In this document: piece by piece, positions 1 to 9,427 of the stretch
How the letters are laid out: each line of letters begins with the position of its first letter
How positions within the stretch are numbered: the stretch's first letter is position 1
DNA from: Synechococcales cyanobacterium GL140_1_metabinner_5_sub
GTDB lineage: Bacteria > Cyanobacteriota > Cyanobacteriia > Cyanobacteriales > Chamaesiphonaceae
Direction of reading: 5' to 3'
NCBI GenBank assembly: GCA_025359065.1
Contig: JANYHM010000118.1
Span: 1 to 59,464 of the forward strand
DNA: 59,464 nucleotides
Notes under the pieces: model-generated
Databases searched by the model: none
What the model saw: the letters and a program-made list of their open reading frames with translations, nothing else
What the model was told of the DNA's origin: nothing
Translations under genes and position numbers: made by a program

Positions 1-90
1 ACCTCAGACCAAACGTGTACGCAGGTTGATGTAAACAACGCTTCTGGAGAATCGACCTCTATTCTTGTTGGCGAAAGCCTGCCTGGGTAA
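1..90 (+). CDS. Possible C-terminal end of an upstream gene (partial)
   Basis: Frame 1 is open from the window edge to a TAA at 88-90 and gives 29 residues ending in GESLPG. This could be the tail of a gene lying outside the window, but the stretch is too short to recognise. An imperfect hairpin (CCTCT...AGAGG around 112-134) follows and may be its terminator. The assignment rests only on an open frame and position. Confidence 0.3.
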   Translation, partial: TSDQTCTQVDVNNASGESTSILVGESLPG

Positions 91-170
91 GTTGGCTCAT
101 TGAAAGAAGAATCCTCTCGCCTTCAGGCAGAGGAGTGTCAATCTCCCCACACCACCATTAGATAGCCCAT

Positions 171-2468
171 ATGTCCCTCACCATTTCATCGGATCATATT
201 GATCGCATTGTCAGCAACCAGCATCAGAATCCTTTTGAGGTGCTGGGGCCGCACCAAATTGAGTTGGAAGGCAACAAGGTCTGGGTAGTGCGGGTATACC
301 AACCCAATGCCAGTAAGGTGACATTGCTGCTGCCGGAAGAGCGGCAAGAATATCCGATGACATCTGAGCATCACCCCAACTTTTTTGAATGTACATTGCC
401 AGTCAAAGAACTGAATAATTACCAGCTTAAAATCACTGAGGGCAACCCGGCTTTGCCGACACCTGGTGAACAAGAAAGAGTAATTTATGACCCCTATGCT
501 TTTCCTTCGCCAGCTTTGACCGAATTTGATATTCATCTATTTGCCGAAGGGAATCATCAGCATATTTACGAGAAAATGGGCGCTCATTTGGGTGAGCAAG
601 CCGGAGTCGCTGGAGTGTATTTTGCTCTGTGGGCACCAAATGCCCGAAATATTTCAGTGCTGGGGGATTTTAACAACTGGGATGGCCGCCTGCATCAAAT
701 GGCTCTGGGTGGCAATGGTACTTGGACTCTATTTATTCCTGGTTTGGCTGTAGGTAATGCCTATAAGTATGAAGTAAAAAACCAGGATGGCCACGCCTAC
801 GAAAAATCTGACCCCTATGGATTTCAGCAAGAAGTGCGCCCCAAAACTGCTTCGATCGTCACTGATTTAACTAGCTACCAATGGCAAGACGCTAACTGGC
901 TCGATCGCCGTCGCCACAATGACACCTTGGCACAGCCGATTTCGGTGTACGAGTGCCATTTGGGTTCTTGGTTACACGAAGGAGCCGATGTCCCGGCCAC
1001 CTTACCAGATGGTTCACAAGAATCTACCGTAGCTGTGTCCGAAAATAAGCCCGGTGCTAGATTTTTAACTTACCGAGAATTGGCCGATCGATTAATTCCA
1101 TATGTGCAAGAGCTAGGTTTTACTCATATTGAACTTTTACCAGTAGCCGAGCATCCCTTTGATGGCTCCTGGGGTTATCAGGTAACGGGCTACTATGCAG
1201 CAACTTCCCGCTATGGCTCTCCCCAAGACCTGATGTACTTTATCGATAAGTGCCACCAGGCCAATATTGGGGTCTTGGTAGACTGGGTGCCGGGTCACTT
1301 CCCTAAAGATGGCCATGGTTTGGCTTTCTTTGATGGTTCTCATTTGTATGAGCACGCTGACCCCCGCAAAGGCGAACATAAAGAATGGGGTACTTTGGTC
1401 TTTAATTATGGCCGTAACGAAGTGCGCAACTTTTTGACAGCCAACGCCATATTTTGGTTCGATAAATATCATATCGACGGGATCCGGGTCGATGCTGTAG
1501 CTTCGATGCTGTATTTGGATTATTGTCGCGAAGACGGTGAATGGTTAACCAACCAATATGGTGGCCGCGAAAATATTGAAGCCGCTGACTTTTTACGTCA
1601 GGTTAACCACCTAATTTTCAGCAACTTCCCTGGAGCATTAAGCATTGCTGAAGAATCTACTTCTTGGCCCATGGTTTCTTGGCCAACTTACGTGGGTGGC
1701 TTGGGCTTTAACCTGAAGTGGAACATGGGTTGGATGCACGACATGCTAGATTATTTTGAAATGGATCCTTGGTTCCGGCAGTTCCACCAAAACCATTTGA
1801 CTTTTAGTATGTGGTATAACCACAGCGAAAACTTTATGCTGGCGCTGTCTCACGACGAAGTAGTGCATGGCAAGAGCAGTATCTTAAATAAAATGCCCGG
1901 TGATGACTGGCAAAAATTTGCTAATACACGCTGTTTACTTGCTTTTATGATTGCCCATCCCGGCAAAAAGACCCTGTTTATGGGGATGGAATTTGGCCAA
2001 CGCAGCGAGTGGAATGTGTGGAGCGATTTGGAATGGCCGCTGCTGCAATATAAGCCACATCAACAGCTTAAGGATTTCTTAGCTGCTGCTCACGGTCTAT
2101 ACCGTAGTGAACCGGCTCTCTATAGTCAAGATTTTGATGAAGCTGGCTTCCAGTGGATTGACTGCAACGATAACAACCACAGCGTGGTGTCTTTCATTCG
2201 GCGAGCTAAAGGCAGTGATGAGTTTGTGGTAGTAGTCTGCAACTTTACTCCTCAACCCCAGGGCAACTATCGAGTGGGTGTGCCGGTACATGGCTTCTAT
2301 GAAGAAATCTTTAATAGTGATGCCGGTGTTTATGGCGGCAGCAATATGGGTAATATGGGCGGTAAATGGGCCGAAGAATGGTCGATTCACAACCAGCCTT
2401 GTTCGATCGATCTCTGTTTGCCGCCACTGGGTGTGATTGTTCTGAAACTTGGTCAGGCAACTAGCTAG
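171..2468 (+). CDS. glgB: 1,4-alpha-glucan branching enzyme
   Basis: This enzyme makes alpha-1,6 branches in glycogen by cutting alpha-1,4 chains and transferring the pieces. The 765 residues match the usual cyanobacterial length. The N-terminal GlgB domain (PFEVLGPH near residue 22) is followed by a CBM48 module (about 130-225) with the [10 protein letters not shown] signature. The GH13 catalytic barrel comes next: GIRVDAV carries nucleophile D441, AEEST carries the acid/base Glu (E494 or E495), and [10 protein letters not shown] carries D562. A C-terminal beta domain ends the protein. The ATG at 171 is the first in frame and gives the standard N-terminus. The stop overlaps the stop of the convergent caspase-like gene by 8 bp. 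The family assignment is secure. Confidence 0.97.
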   Translation: MSLTISSDHIDRIVSNQHQNPFEVLGPHQIELEGNKVWVVRVYQPNASKVTLLLPEERQEYPMTSEHHPNFFECTLPVKELNNYQLKITEGNPALPTPGEQERVIYDPYAFPSPALTEFDIHLFAEGNHQHIYEKMGAHLGEQAGVAGVYFALWAPNARNISVLGDFNNWDGRLHQMALGGNGTWTLFIPGLAVGNAYKYEVKNQDGHAYEKSDPYGFQQEVRPKTASIVTDLTSYQWQDANWLDRRRHNDTLAQPISVYECHLGSWLHEGADVPATLPDGSQESTVAVSENKPGARFLTYRELADRLIPYVQELGFTHIELLPVAEHPFDGSWGYQVTGYYAATSRYGSPQDLMYFIDKCHQANIGVLVDWVPGHFPKDGHGLAFFDGSHLYEHADPRKGEHKEWGTLVFNYGRNEVRNFLTANAIFWFDKYHIDGIRVDAVASMLYLDYCREDGEWLTNQYGGRENIEAADFLRQVNHLIFSNFPGALSIAEESTSWPMVSWPTYVGGLGFNLKWNMGWMHDMLDYFEMDPWFRQFHQNHLTFSMWYNHSENFMLALSHDEVVHGKSSILNKMPGDDWQKFANTRCLLAFMIAHPGKKTLFMGMEFGQRSEWNVWSDLEWPLLQYKPHQQLKDFLAAAHGLYRSEPALYSQDFDEAGFQWIDCNDNNHSVVSFIRRAKGSDEFVVVVCNFTPQPQGNYRVGVPVHGFYEEIFNSDAGVYGGSNMGNMGGKWAEEWSIHNQPCSIDLCLPPLGVIVLKLGQATS

Positions 2469-3903
2469 TAGTAGCGAAGGGCTTTCCCGCCTGCTGGCGT
2501 TCCCACAGGCGGATGGCTCCTTGAGCAGCAGAATACATTGGCGATTTGCTGGGCATTAATTTGGCCACATCGATCGCCTGTTTTAAATCTCCCCTGAGAG
2601 CATAAGTATTAGCAATTTGGTAAATAGACTTTGACCATTTCTCTACTTCCTGCTGAGCTTCGGTATAGTTGGGGCTATTTGGTGGAATTTCTTGACCGAG
2701 GGCGATCGCTCGCACGTAAGAATCTGGACTGTCAGCAATTATCAGCTTACGGGCTCTTTCTAATAGATCATCTGAAGATTTGGCTTTAAAGAAATTAGGT
2801 GGACTAACCGCAGCAGGAGCATTAGGGGTAATAACTTCACCAGTACTGACAGTTTTGCCCGATTCTACTGCAACTGATTTTTTGAAGGATGGTTTATCTA
2901 CCCGACCAAGATTTGCAAAAATTACTCCCATGGCGATCGAAGTACCAACCACGCCGATCGAAACGGGCATTAGCCGCGACTTATGGCGTGAACGCCGGCT
3001 AGTTTTGGCAGTTGGCTGATAAGGAACGATGGCCGACTGAGTAGCAGCCGGTGGCATTGGTCTGGCCGGACGAGCTGGTTCTAGACCGCCAAATGTAATC
3101 TCTGATTGAGGAGCACTACCAGGATGAAAAATGTCAGACTGACGTGGAGTAAGCTGAGTCGTAGAAAAGACTGAAGCCTCACTCACAAACAGCGGTCTAA
3201 ATAACCGACCAGTATTGGGTAAAATTGCCCAGGGATTTTGTAATGGCTGCCAATGATGTTCACTCAGCTCTGGTACTCGACTGCTGAGATATTCTTGCAG
3301 CTTACTGAGCGATAAATTGGACTGAGAACGCAGCGCTTCTAGACACACGGCTGTAAAAATGCCCTGTTTCAGACCCATAGCCTCATGGGAAAATTCCTGA
3401 GCTTGGCAAGAAAGAAACGTCGGAATCTCAAACTCGGTGGCCAATGCTGCCGTCTCTATACCAAAGCCCCGTCCATTGATGCCGCGATTAGCATCCAAAA
3501 AAAACATTGCTTCCAATCCAGGGGCACTAAACAGCCGATAGAGCGAAGCCACCGATATACCAGTTTGTTCTAGATTTTGCGGGTCGCCATCGATCGGCAT
3601 TAAATATTCTTTGCCATTACTGCTCAATCCATAGCCGCTGAAAAAGAAACAGACTGGTTCACCCGGTTGCAAAACTTCCCAACAAAAATGCTCTAGCCAG
3701 CGTTGAATATTTTGCCGATGAGGAAATGTGGAGTAGCCATTGATACTCGAAGAGCTATCGGTCATTAGTAGGCAGCGCTCAGCAGTCCAGCCGCTCTGCT
3801 GGAAAAATTGACCCATTGCCTGGGCATCGGCACTGGCAAAGTTTAAGGGCTGAAAAAGCTGGTATCGATCAATGCCGATCGCAATAGAAGCGTATGGAGC
3901 CAT
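2461..3903 (-). CDS. Caspase-fold (orthocaspase p20-like) protein with both catalytic residues replaced
   Basis: Residues 1-240 carry a peptidase C14 p20-like fold: an N-terminal ALxIG-like strand, FFFSGYG in place of FxFSGHG, and FFLDANRG in place of LDACRS. The catalytic His is Y91 and the catalytic Cys is N139, so proteolysis is not expected. Such tyrosine/asparagine variants are known among cyanobacterial orthocaspases. A low-complexity Pro/Ala linker (about 250-300) leads to one membrane segment (about 311-333). A C-terminal region of about 100 residues has a helical repeat feel ([30 protein letters not shown]) and may be a TPR-like scaffold. The protein is probably membrane anchored. 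Its substrate or partner is unknown. It is transcribed convergently with glgB and divergently from the Pil operon. Confidence 0.85.
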   Translation of the reverse strand: MAPYASIAIGIDRYQLFQPLNFASADAQAMGQFFQQSGWTAERCLLMTDSSSSINGYSTFPHRQNIQRWLEHFCWEVLQPGEPVCFFFSGYGLSSNGKEYLMPIDGDPQNLEQTGISVASLYRLFSAPGLEAMFFLDANRGINGRGFGIETAALATEFEIPTFLSCQAQEFSHEAMGLKQGIFTAVCLEALRSQSNLSLSKLQEYLSSRVPELSEHHWQPLQNPWAILPNTGRLFRPLFVSEASVFSTTQLTPRQSDIFHPGSAPQSEITFGGLEPARPARPMPPAATQSAIVPYQPTAKTSRRSRHKSRLMPVSIGVVGTSIAMGVIFANLGRVDKPSFKKSVAVESGKTVSTGEVITPNAPAAVSPPNFFKAKSSDDLLERARKLIIADSPDSYVRAIALGQEIPPNSPNYTEAQQEVEKWSKSIYQIANTYALRGDLKQAIDVAKLMPSKSPMYSAAQGAIRLWERQQAGKPFATTS

Positions 3904-4216
3904 GAAGGAACCTGCTAAACTCCTCTCTTACTATAGAACCTAGCCGGAAAATGTGACCAAGATAAATGGCTAATATTTGTTGCTGAATTTGTTGTCAAGT
4001 CTGAAAAATGGCTCAAAAGATTTGCTTCACAGATTTTGGAGTCATAGCAAATGTCTACAAGGTTTATGGATTTGATCGGTATTTTGCTAGTGAGAGTGGG
4101 AATCATATGATTAGACTGTTTCGATAGCTCCGCTCAAACCTACGGTGATTGAGGGCTGTAGATTGGTTCAATCAAAACAAACAGTTGTTGTCATACTCGT
4201 CAATATCTACCAAGCA

Positions 4217-5458
4217 ATGGACTCTGTAATTTCCGCCGCTCAGCCATCAATAGAGCAGTTGACTCCAGTCAAAGCCATCGAAAGCCTTGCCCAAAATGCT
4301 GCCAATGGTTTCCTGATTGTCACCTGTGAGGGAGTCAATTGGTATATCTATTTTGTCGAAGGCAAAATCTTTTATGCCAACCACTCCTTGGATCCCTTTG
4401 AACGATTGGAGTTGAATCTGCGGCGGACTGCCAAACAAAATGGCATCGAGCTAGATCAGCAGCTCTATCTAGACTTACGAGATCATTTTGCCAATATTAA
4501 GGTAGAAAGCTTTTATCCTAGCTCCGACTATCAGGCTTTATGCTCTCTAGTCGCCGAGAATAGGCTGACCCAAGCGCAGGCTGTTGGTATTGTGCAAAGC
4601 CTTACCAAAGAAGCCCTGCGCAGCTTCTTACTGTTGAAAAAATTCACGGCCAAGTTTGTCGAAAAAAATACCGAGACAACTATTCTCTGGTCTACGAACT
4701 TTTTGTTGAAAATCAAAGAGTGTCAAGACGAAAATGATGCCTGGAAGGCATTAGGCCCAGCGATTACTAGTCCCCACCAACGCCCTTATTTGATCAACGG
4801 CGGAGTTGGCATGGCTGCCGAGGCTCGGACACGTCTAAATAAAATCTTGGTGGGCTTCGATTTTCAGCAGTTGTCGCTGGTGATTAATCAAGACAGCTTA
4901 GATATTGCCAAGAGCTTACATAAGCTATTGCAATCTGGGGTTGTGGGTCTGTGGGAACCCCGACCACCACTAGATCGGTTACCCAAAACCTATGCTTCAG
5001 AAACTGCTCCAGTCAAGAGTACTGTGCCAATCACTGATAGTTTTGGCGGTACCACGACTCCCCTTACTCCGAATACTGAAGCACCTTCCAGGGTGTACAA
5101 AATCGTCTGCATTGATGACAGTCCTACCGTCTTGCGGGAAATGGATCGCTTTTTAGACAGCGATGTATTCCAAATCTTCCCGATTGTCGATTCGGCTACC
5201 GCCCTGATGAAAATCATGCGCATTGCTCCAGACATCATTTTGATGGATGTAGGAATGCCGAACATTGATGGTTATAAACTTTGTTCGATGCTGCGTCGCA
5301 ACTCTATGTTCAAAAAATTACCAATTATTATGGTAACTGGCAACACCGGGTTGATTGATCGCGCCAAAGCCAAAATGTCGGGTTGTACCGACTACATGAC
5401 TAAACCCTTTACCCAGGCGAGTTTAATCGAAATGGTTTTCAAACACATTTTGGAATAA
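4217..5458 (+). CDS. PatA/PixG-type regulator: N-terminal PATAN-like domain plus CheY-like receiver
   Basis: This is the first gene of a five-gene chemotaxis-like operon in the order PatA-CheY-CheW-MCP-CheA. The same order occurs in Synechocystis pilG-H-I-J(-L) and Nostoc hmpA-E. Residues 1-240 resemble the PATAN/DUF4388 region of PatA-type proteins (GFLIVTCEGVNWYIYFVEGK). The C-terminal receiver has the acidic pair D300/D301 (CIDDSP), phospho-acceptor D344 (ILMDVGMPN) and K396 (TKPF). The frame extends upstream to a GTG at 4145, but the added 24 residues look unlike the family, so the ATG at 4217 is preferred. No strong RBS is seen at either start. It probably passes the CheA output to the type IV pilus motors. 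Confidence 0.85.
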   Translation: MDSVISAAQPSIEQLTPVKAIESLAQNAANGFLIVTCEGVNWYIYFVEGKIFYANHSLDPFERLELNLRRTAKQNGIELDQQLYLDLRDHFANIKVESFYPSSDYQALCSLVAENRLTQAQAVGIVQSLTKEALRSFLLLKKFTAKFVEKNTETTILWSTNFLLKIKECQDENDAWKALGPAITSPHQRPYLINGGVGMAAEARTRLNKILVGFDFQQLSLVINQDSLDIAKSLHKLLQSGVVGLWEPRPPLDRLPKTYASETAPVKSTVPITDSFGGTTTPLTPNTEAPSRVYKIVCIDDSPTVLREMDRFLDSDVFQIFPIVDSATALMKIMRIAPDIILMDVGMPNIDGYKLCSMLRRNSMFKKLPIIMVTGNTGLIDRAKAKMSGCTDYMTKPFTQASLIEMVFKHILE

Positions 5459-5465
5459 TTCTGAA

Positions 5466-5488
5466 AAGTTTTTTCCTTTAAAAAACTT
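5466..5488 (+). terminator. A/T stem between the PatA-like and CheY genes
   Basis: AAGTTTTTT and AAAAAACTT form a 9-bp stem with a 5-nt loop just after the PatA-like stop. It is A/T-rich, so it may be a weak attenuator or an RNA-processing site within the operon. Its function is inferred from shape only. Confidence 0.35.
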
Positions 5489-5554
5489 CTTTGGCCTCTC
5501 TGGGCATTCTTAAGTTACAAACCAACCACACAGATTCGGAGTAAATTATTCGTC

Positions 5555-5917
5555 ATGGTAAAAGTTTTAGTCGTCGAAGACACCCCAGCTCAAATGGACT
5601 TGATCAAGCTCTACCTCCATGAAGGTGGCTATATTGTTTTCACCGCCAATAACGCTAAAGATGGCTTGGCCATATTAGATAGCGAAAACCCCGATGTAGT
5701 GATCACTGATGTAGTGATGGAAGGCATGAATGGCTTTGAAATGTGTCGGGCTATTAAAAAGAACCCCAAAACAGAAAAAGTGCCAGTTATTGCCTGTACT
5801 TCTCGCAATACCGACCTCGATCGGATGTGGGGCATGAAACAGGGCGTAGATGCCTATATTGGCAAGCCTTTCACTAGCGAAGAACTAGTAAGAGCCGTGC
5901 GCTCGGTAGCAGGTTAA
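5555..5917 (+). CDS. pilH: CheY-like response regulator of the Pil/Hmp operon
   Basis: This is a stand-alone receiver of 120 residues. It has acidic residues near the start (VVEDTP), phospho-acceptor D52 (VVITDVVMEGMNGFE), a conserved T82 (ACTS) and K104 (GKPF). It matches PilH/TaxY/PixH proteins, which take phosphate from the operon's CheA and modulate twitching motility. It lies 96 bp after the PatA-like gene and 4 bp before cheW, so it is almost certainly co-transcribed. The symbol follows the Synechocystis pil naming and is positional rather than proven. Confidence 0.88.
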   Translation: MVKVLVVEDTPAQMDLIKLYLHEGGYIVFTANNAKDGLAILDSENPDVVITDVVMEGMNGFEMCRAIKKNPKTEKVPVIACTSRNTDLDRMWGMKQGVDAYIGKPFTSEELVRAVRSVAG

Positions 5918-5921
5918 ATCG

Positions 5922-6428
5922 ATGAACGCCAATGTTTTAGAAATAATTCAGCAGGGTGTCGAGGAGCAAAAAAAGCTGGGGGCAGCCTATTTGCGCATCC
6001 AAATCGCCCCCAATGCTACGGCAGCAGTTGCGATGCAAGCCGCTCGCGCCGCCCTAGTGGTAAACGTCGATCGCCTGACTCCTCTGCCCAACATGCCTAG
6101 TTATGTAATAGGGCTACTTGCTCACCGCAGCCGAGTACTGTGGGCGCTAGATTTGGCAAAGATCTTGGGATACCCCCCAGTGGATCTGCGTCGATCGAAG
6201 GTAAACATAGTGCTATTAGAAATTGATCGACAGGTAGTGGCCTTTGCCGTACCCGAAATCTCTGGGGTGTTGCGTTTTATGCCCGAGGAAATCATTTCTC
6301 CTTTGGCCAACTTTAGCTCTGAATTAGTGCCCTACCTTCAAGGGTGGTTGCCCTACGAAGGAGAAACGCTGCTGATTTTGAGTGCTCGGGCACTAGTGAC
6401 TACTTTGCCTAATCGGGCTACAGCATAA
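5922..6428 (+). CDS. pilI: CheW-like coupling protein
   Basis: This is a single CheW domain of 168 residues. The core strands are visible in ALVVNVDRLTPLPNMP, VIGLLAHRSRVLWALDLAKIL and VAFAVPEISGVLRF. It should bridge the MCP at 6558 to the hybrid CheA at 9428 in the membrane-proximal signalling array. It starts 4 bp after the CheY stop. The N-terminal 40 residues before the core are longer than in enteric CheW, as is usual for PilI/PixI. The symbol follows operon order. Confidence 0.88.
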   Translation: MNANVLEIIQQGVEEQKKLGAAYLRIQIAPNATAAVAMQAARAALVVNVDRLTPLPNMPSYVIGLLAHRSRVLWALDLAKILGYPPVDLRRSKVNIVLLEIDRQVVAFAVPEISGVLRFMPEEIISPLANFSSELVPYLQGWLPYEGETLLILSARALVTTLPNRATA

Positions 6429-6557
6429 ATCTCTGGTTTAGAGGTCTTTTTAATAAATAAAGTTTTAAGCCCCAATTTTTAAGTTTTTTTTGCCTTGCTA
6501 ACTGCTTTCGCTTGTATCTAGCCAACATTCACGTATTGTCTCCGCAGGAGAATCACC

Positions 6558-9341
6558 ATGACTAAGAAAAAAGATTTGCCCCAAGTTACTGATAACCACC
6601 CCGAAGATAGTGGATTATTGCCTAGCTCGATACTGGATTACCCTCTAGGTGATGATTCTGGAGCAGCACAATCATCTATAATGTCAGTGAGTCCTACTGC
6701 CAAGAATAAATCTTTTGTCAGCATCAAAACCAAACTTACTTCCTTCTCTATTTTAATGGGAGTATTGCCTGTAACTATTGTGGGTGGCTTAGGTCTGTGG
6801 CAAGTCAGTGATTTTTCGACCAAGCAAATTAAAGCAGCTCAGCAAGAAAGAGCTTCCGGTATTGCCGATAAAATGAACCGCTTTTTGTTTGAGCGCTATG
6901 GTGATATTCAGGTGCTCGCTTCTCAGCCAATTTTTACCGATGAAAAAGTTTCTAAGCTAATTTCTCAAGAAGAAAAAGTTAAACAGTTAGATGGATATAT
7001 TAGTAACTATCAGGTTTACGATAGCATTGCCTTTTTTGACACTAAAGGAAACCCCATCGTTCAGAGTAAGGGTGTAGCGCTCGGCAATCATGGCGATCGG
7101 GAGTATTTTCAAAAAGCGATATCTACTGGCCAAGTATATATTTCTAAGCCAGAAATGTCCAAGTCATTAAAGCAAATGGTAGTTCACTTTGCTGCACCAG
7201 TTAAAGATCCAATCACCGGAAAAATTGTGGGTGTAGTTCGCTCCCGTGCCCCAGTAGATAGACTAGAAGCGCCGCTGCGCAATATGGCCAGCAAAGAAAG
7301 TGCCTACCACTTATTTGATACCCGCAGTGGCCAAGTATTTATGAGTTCTAACAAAGAATTCTTGAACAAACAAATTGATGCAGATATTCAGAAAGCTCAA
7401 ACAGATGGTATTGTCAATCATATCAACCCGCTGACTAACCGGGAAGAACTCTTAACCGTTGCTCCCTTTGAAAAACTACCAGATACCCCAGCATTTAACC
7501 TGGTAGCAGTTTCTACTTACGATGCTATTTCGGCTTATCAAGCTCGGCAGAATCTATTGTTTCTATTGATGCTGGGTGCTGGTGTCACCACTTTGTTGGT
7601 GGCTGTGATCGCTCTCTCCATAGCTAATAAAACCAGTGCGCCACTCATTGAAGCCGCTAATGCCGTAGAAAAAATTGGTCAGGGTAATTTGGCCGAACGA
7701 ATTACCACTCAATCTAACGATGAAGTTGGTGCGCTTTCTAACAACATCAACAACATGGCCGGACAGCTCCAGCTTTTGCTGGCAACCCAGTCTGACACTG
7801 TAGAAAAAACTCAGCTCTTGTCCTTGATTGCTCAAGCCCAAAGCGAAGAACAACTGGTTGCGCCATTGGATGAATTCTTGATCGCGGCTCGCAAAGTAAT
7901 TGATGCTGATCGCCTGGTGATTTATCGCTTCTTGCCCACCTGGGGTGGCCATATTGCCGCTGAAGCGCTGGCTCCCGGCATCTCTAGCGCCATGGACGAA
8001 AGAATTTCTGACAACTGCATTCCATACAAGAACCGCGAAGACTTTGCCAATGGTCATGTAGTTGACAACTACAATGTGCTAGAAGCTGGCTACCACAAAG
8101 AGCACATCAAACTGTTTGAGCGGTTAGATATCAAGTCTAACCTGGTGGTGCCAATTACTCAAAACGGCAACTTAATTGGTCTATTAGTAGCTCACCATTG
8201 CACAACCTTCCATAATTGGTCAGCCAGTGAAACTGATGTAATGGTTGAGTTGGCTGCTCAGTTAGTGACTCCGATGTTGGTGTACTCTAGCTCCGAACGC
8301 ACCAAGTTTGCCGCCGACAAAGATCGGGCAGAGAACGTCTCTCGTCAACAAGAGTTGATTCGACTACTGAGCGAAATTGAAGGCGCTGCGACCGGTGACT
8401 TAACAGTTCGATCGGAAATTAACGAGGGTGAAATTGCGATCGTTGGGGACTTCTTTAACTCGATTATTGAAAGTCTGCGGGACATTGTAAAAACAGTAAA
8501 AACCTCTACCGCTCAGGTAACGACTTCTGTTGGTGACAATGAATCAGAAATTCGTTTGCTAGCTACTGCTGCTAACGAACAAGCCGACAAAATCGAACAA
8601 ACCCTGCGGCAGGTAGAAGCTGGAGCCATCTCCATTCAATCGGTAGCGAGAAGTGCCCGCGAAGCATCAGTGGTAGCAACAGCCGCCTCTGCTACAGCCG
8701 AAACCGGTGGTCAGGCGATGGATAAAACAGTTGTAAACATTAACCAACTCCGGGAAACCGTTGCTGAAACTGCCAAGAAAGTAAAACGCTTGGGTGAGTC
8801 TTCGCAACAGATTTCCAAAGCAGTTGGTTTGATTAACCAAATTGCTCTACAAACCAATCTCTTGGCAATTAATGCCAGTATTGAGGCGGCTAGAGCTGGT
8901 GAAGAAGGTCGTGGTTTTGCGGTGGTAGCAGAAGAAGTTGCCCAGTTGGCAACTCAATCTTCGGCAGCAACCAAAGAAATCGAAAAAATTGTCAGCACCA
9001 TTCAACGGGAAACCAGCGAAGTAACCCAAGCGATGGAACTGAGTACCGCCCAGGTGGTAGAAGGAACCAAGTCGGTGGAACAAACCAAGCTGAGCTTGAA
9101 AGAAATTATCGATCAATCCAAAGAAATCGACGCTTTCTTACAATCTATCTCGGAGTCGGCGATCGAACAGGTGAAATCTTCTGAATCCATGAAGCTAGTA
9201 ATGGCTGGAGTGGCTGAAGTTTCGGCTCAAACATCTACTTCTTCTTCGCAAGTATCGAACTCCTTGCAGGCTACCGTGGCAATTGCCCGTGAATTACAGG
9301 CCGTAGTTGGGAAGTTTAAAGTTAACGCCGACAATAATTAA
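6558..9341 (+). CDS. pilJ: Methyl-accepting chemotaxis protein, Cache-HAMP-GAF-MCP (PilJ/HmpD type)
   Basis: The 927-residue receptor has membrane segment 1 at about 61-83, an extracytoplasmic Cache-type region (about 85-330; [24 protein letters not shown]), segment 2 at about 334-357, HAMP (about 358-410) and a GAF domain of the phytochrome/CBCR superfamily (about 425-590). The C-terminal MCP domain has the signalling tip beginning at N760 ([19 protein letters not shown]). In bilin-binding GAFs a Cys precedes the His of the CH motif. Here that position is E515 before H516, so covalent chromophore binding is not expected. AGGAG at about 6546 serves as the RBS for the ATG. The receptor is expected to sense an external ligand or cell-surface cue for type IV pilus motility. 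Confidence 0.92.
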   Translation: MTKKKDLPQVTDNHPEDSGLLPSSILDYPLGDDSGAAQSSIMSVSPTAKNKSFVSIKTKLTSFSILMGVLPVTIVGGLGLWQVSDFSTKQIKAAQQERASGIADKMNRFLFERYGDIQVLASQPIFTDEKVSKLISQEEKVKQLDGYISNYQVYDSIAFFDTKGNPIVQSKGVALGNHGDREYFQKAISTGQVYISKPEMSKSLKQMVVHFAAPVKDPITGKIVGVVRSRAPVDRLEAPLRNMASKESAYHLFDTRSGQVFMSSNKEFLNKQIDADIQKAQTDGIVNHINPLTNREELLTVAPFEKLPDTPAFNLVAVSTYDAISAYQARQNLLFLLMLGAGVTTLLVAVIALSIANKTSAPLIEAANAVEKIGQGNLAERITTQSNDEVGALSNNINNMAGQLQLLLATQSDTVEKTQLLSLIAQAQSEEQLVAPLDEFLIAARKVIDADRLVIYRFLPTWGGHIAAEALAPGISSAMDERISDNCIPYKNREDFANGHVVDNYNVLEAGYHKEHIKLFERLDIKSNLVVPITQNGNLIGLLVAHHCTTFHNWSASETDVMVELAAQLVTPMLVYSSSERTKFAADKDRAENVSRQQELIRLLSEIEGAATGDLTVRSEINEGEIAIVGDFFNSIIESLRDIVKTVKTSTAQVTTSVGDNESEIRLLATAANEQADKIEQTLRQVEAGAISIQSVARSAREASVVATAASATAETGGQAMDKTVVNINQLRETVAETAKKVKRLGESSQQISKAVGLINQIALQTNLLAINASIEAARAGEEGRGFAVVAEEVAQLATQSSAATKEIEKIVSTIQRETSEVTQAMELSTAQVVEGTKSVEQTKLSLKEIIDQSKEIDAFLQSISESAIEQVKSSESMKLVMAGVAEVSAQTSTSSSQVSNSLQATVAIARELQAVVGKFKVNADNN

Positions 9342-9350
9342 AAAGTTTAT

Positions 9351-9396
9351 TGGGGAGATAACTCCCCATTAAACTTCAGGGAGATAACTCCTCTTT
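9351..9396 (+). promoter_or_regulatory. Tandem small hairpins between the MCP and cheA genes
   Basis: TGGGGAG-ATAA-CTCCCCA (9351-9368) is a perfect 7-bp stem. It is followed by a second copy of GGAG-ATAA-CTCC (9380-9391) leading into CTCTTTT. The two units share GGGAGATAACTCC. They could tune the amount of CheA relative to MCP by attenuation or RNA processing. The structure is seen directly; the role is inferred. Confidence 0.4.
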
Positions 9397-9427
9397 TGCA
9401 TCTACTCACCCCATTCTTTCCCCAGCG

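Noticed and set aside
3915-4106. 63-residue minus-strand frame in the caspase/PatA intergenic region
   Set aside because: No recognisable motif; more likely promoter DNA for the divergent genes.
7563-8057. 164-residue minus-strand frame inside the MCP gene
   Set aside because: It is fully antisense to well-conserved HAMP and GAF coding sequence and has no recognisable motif.
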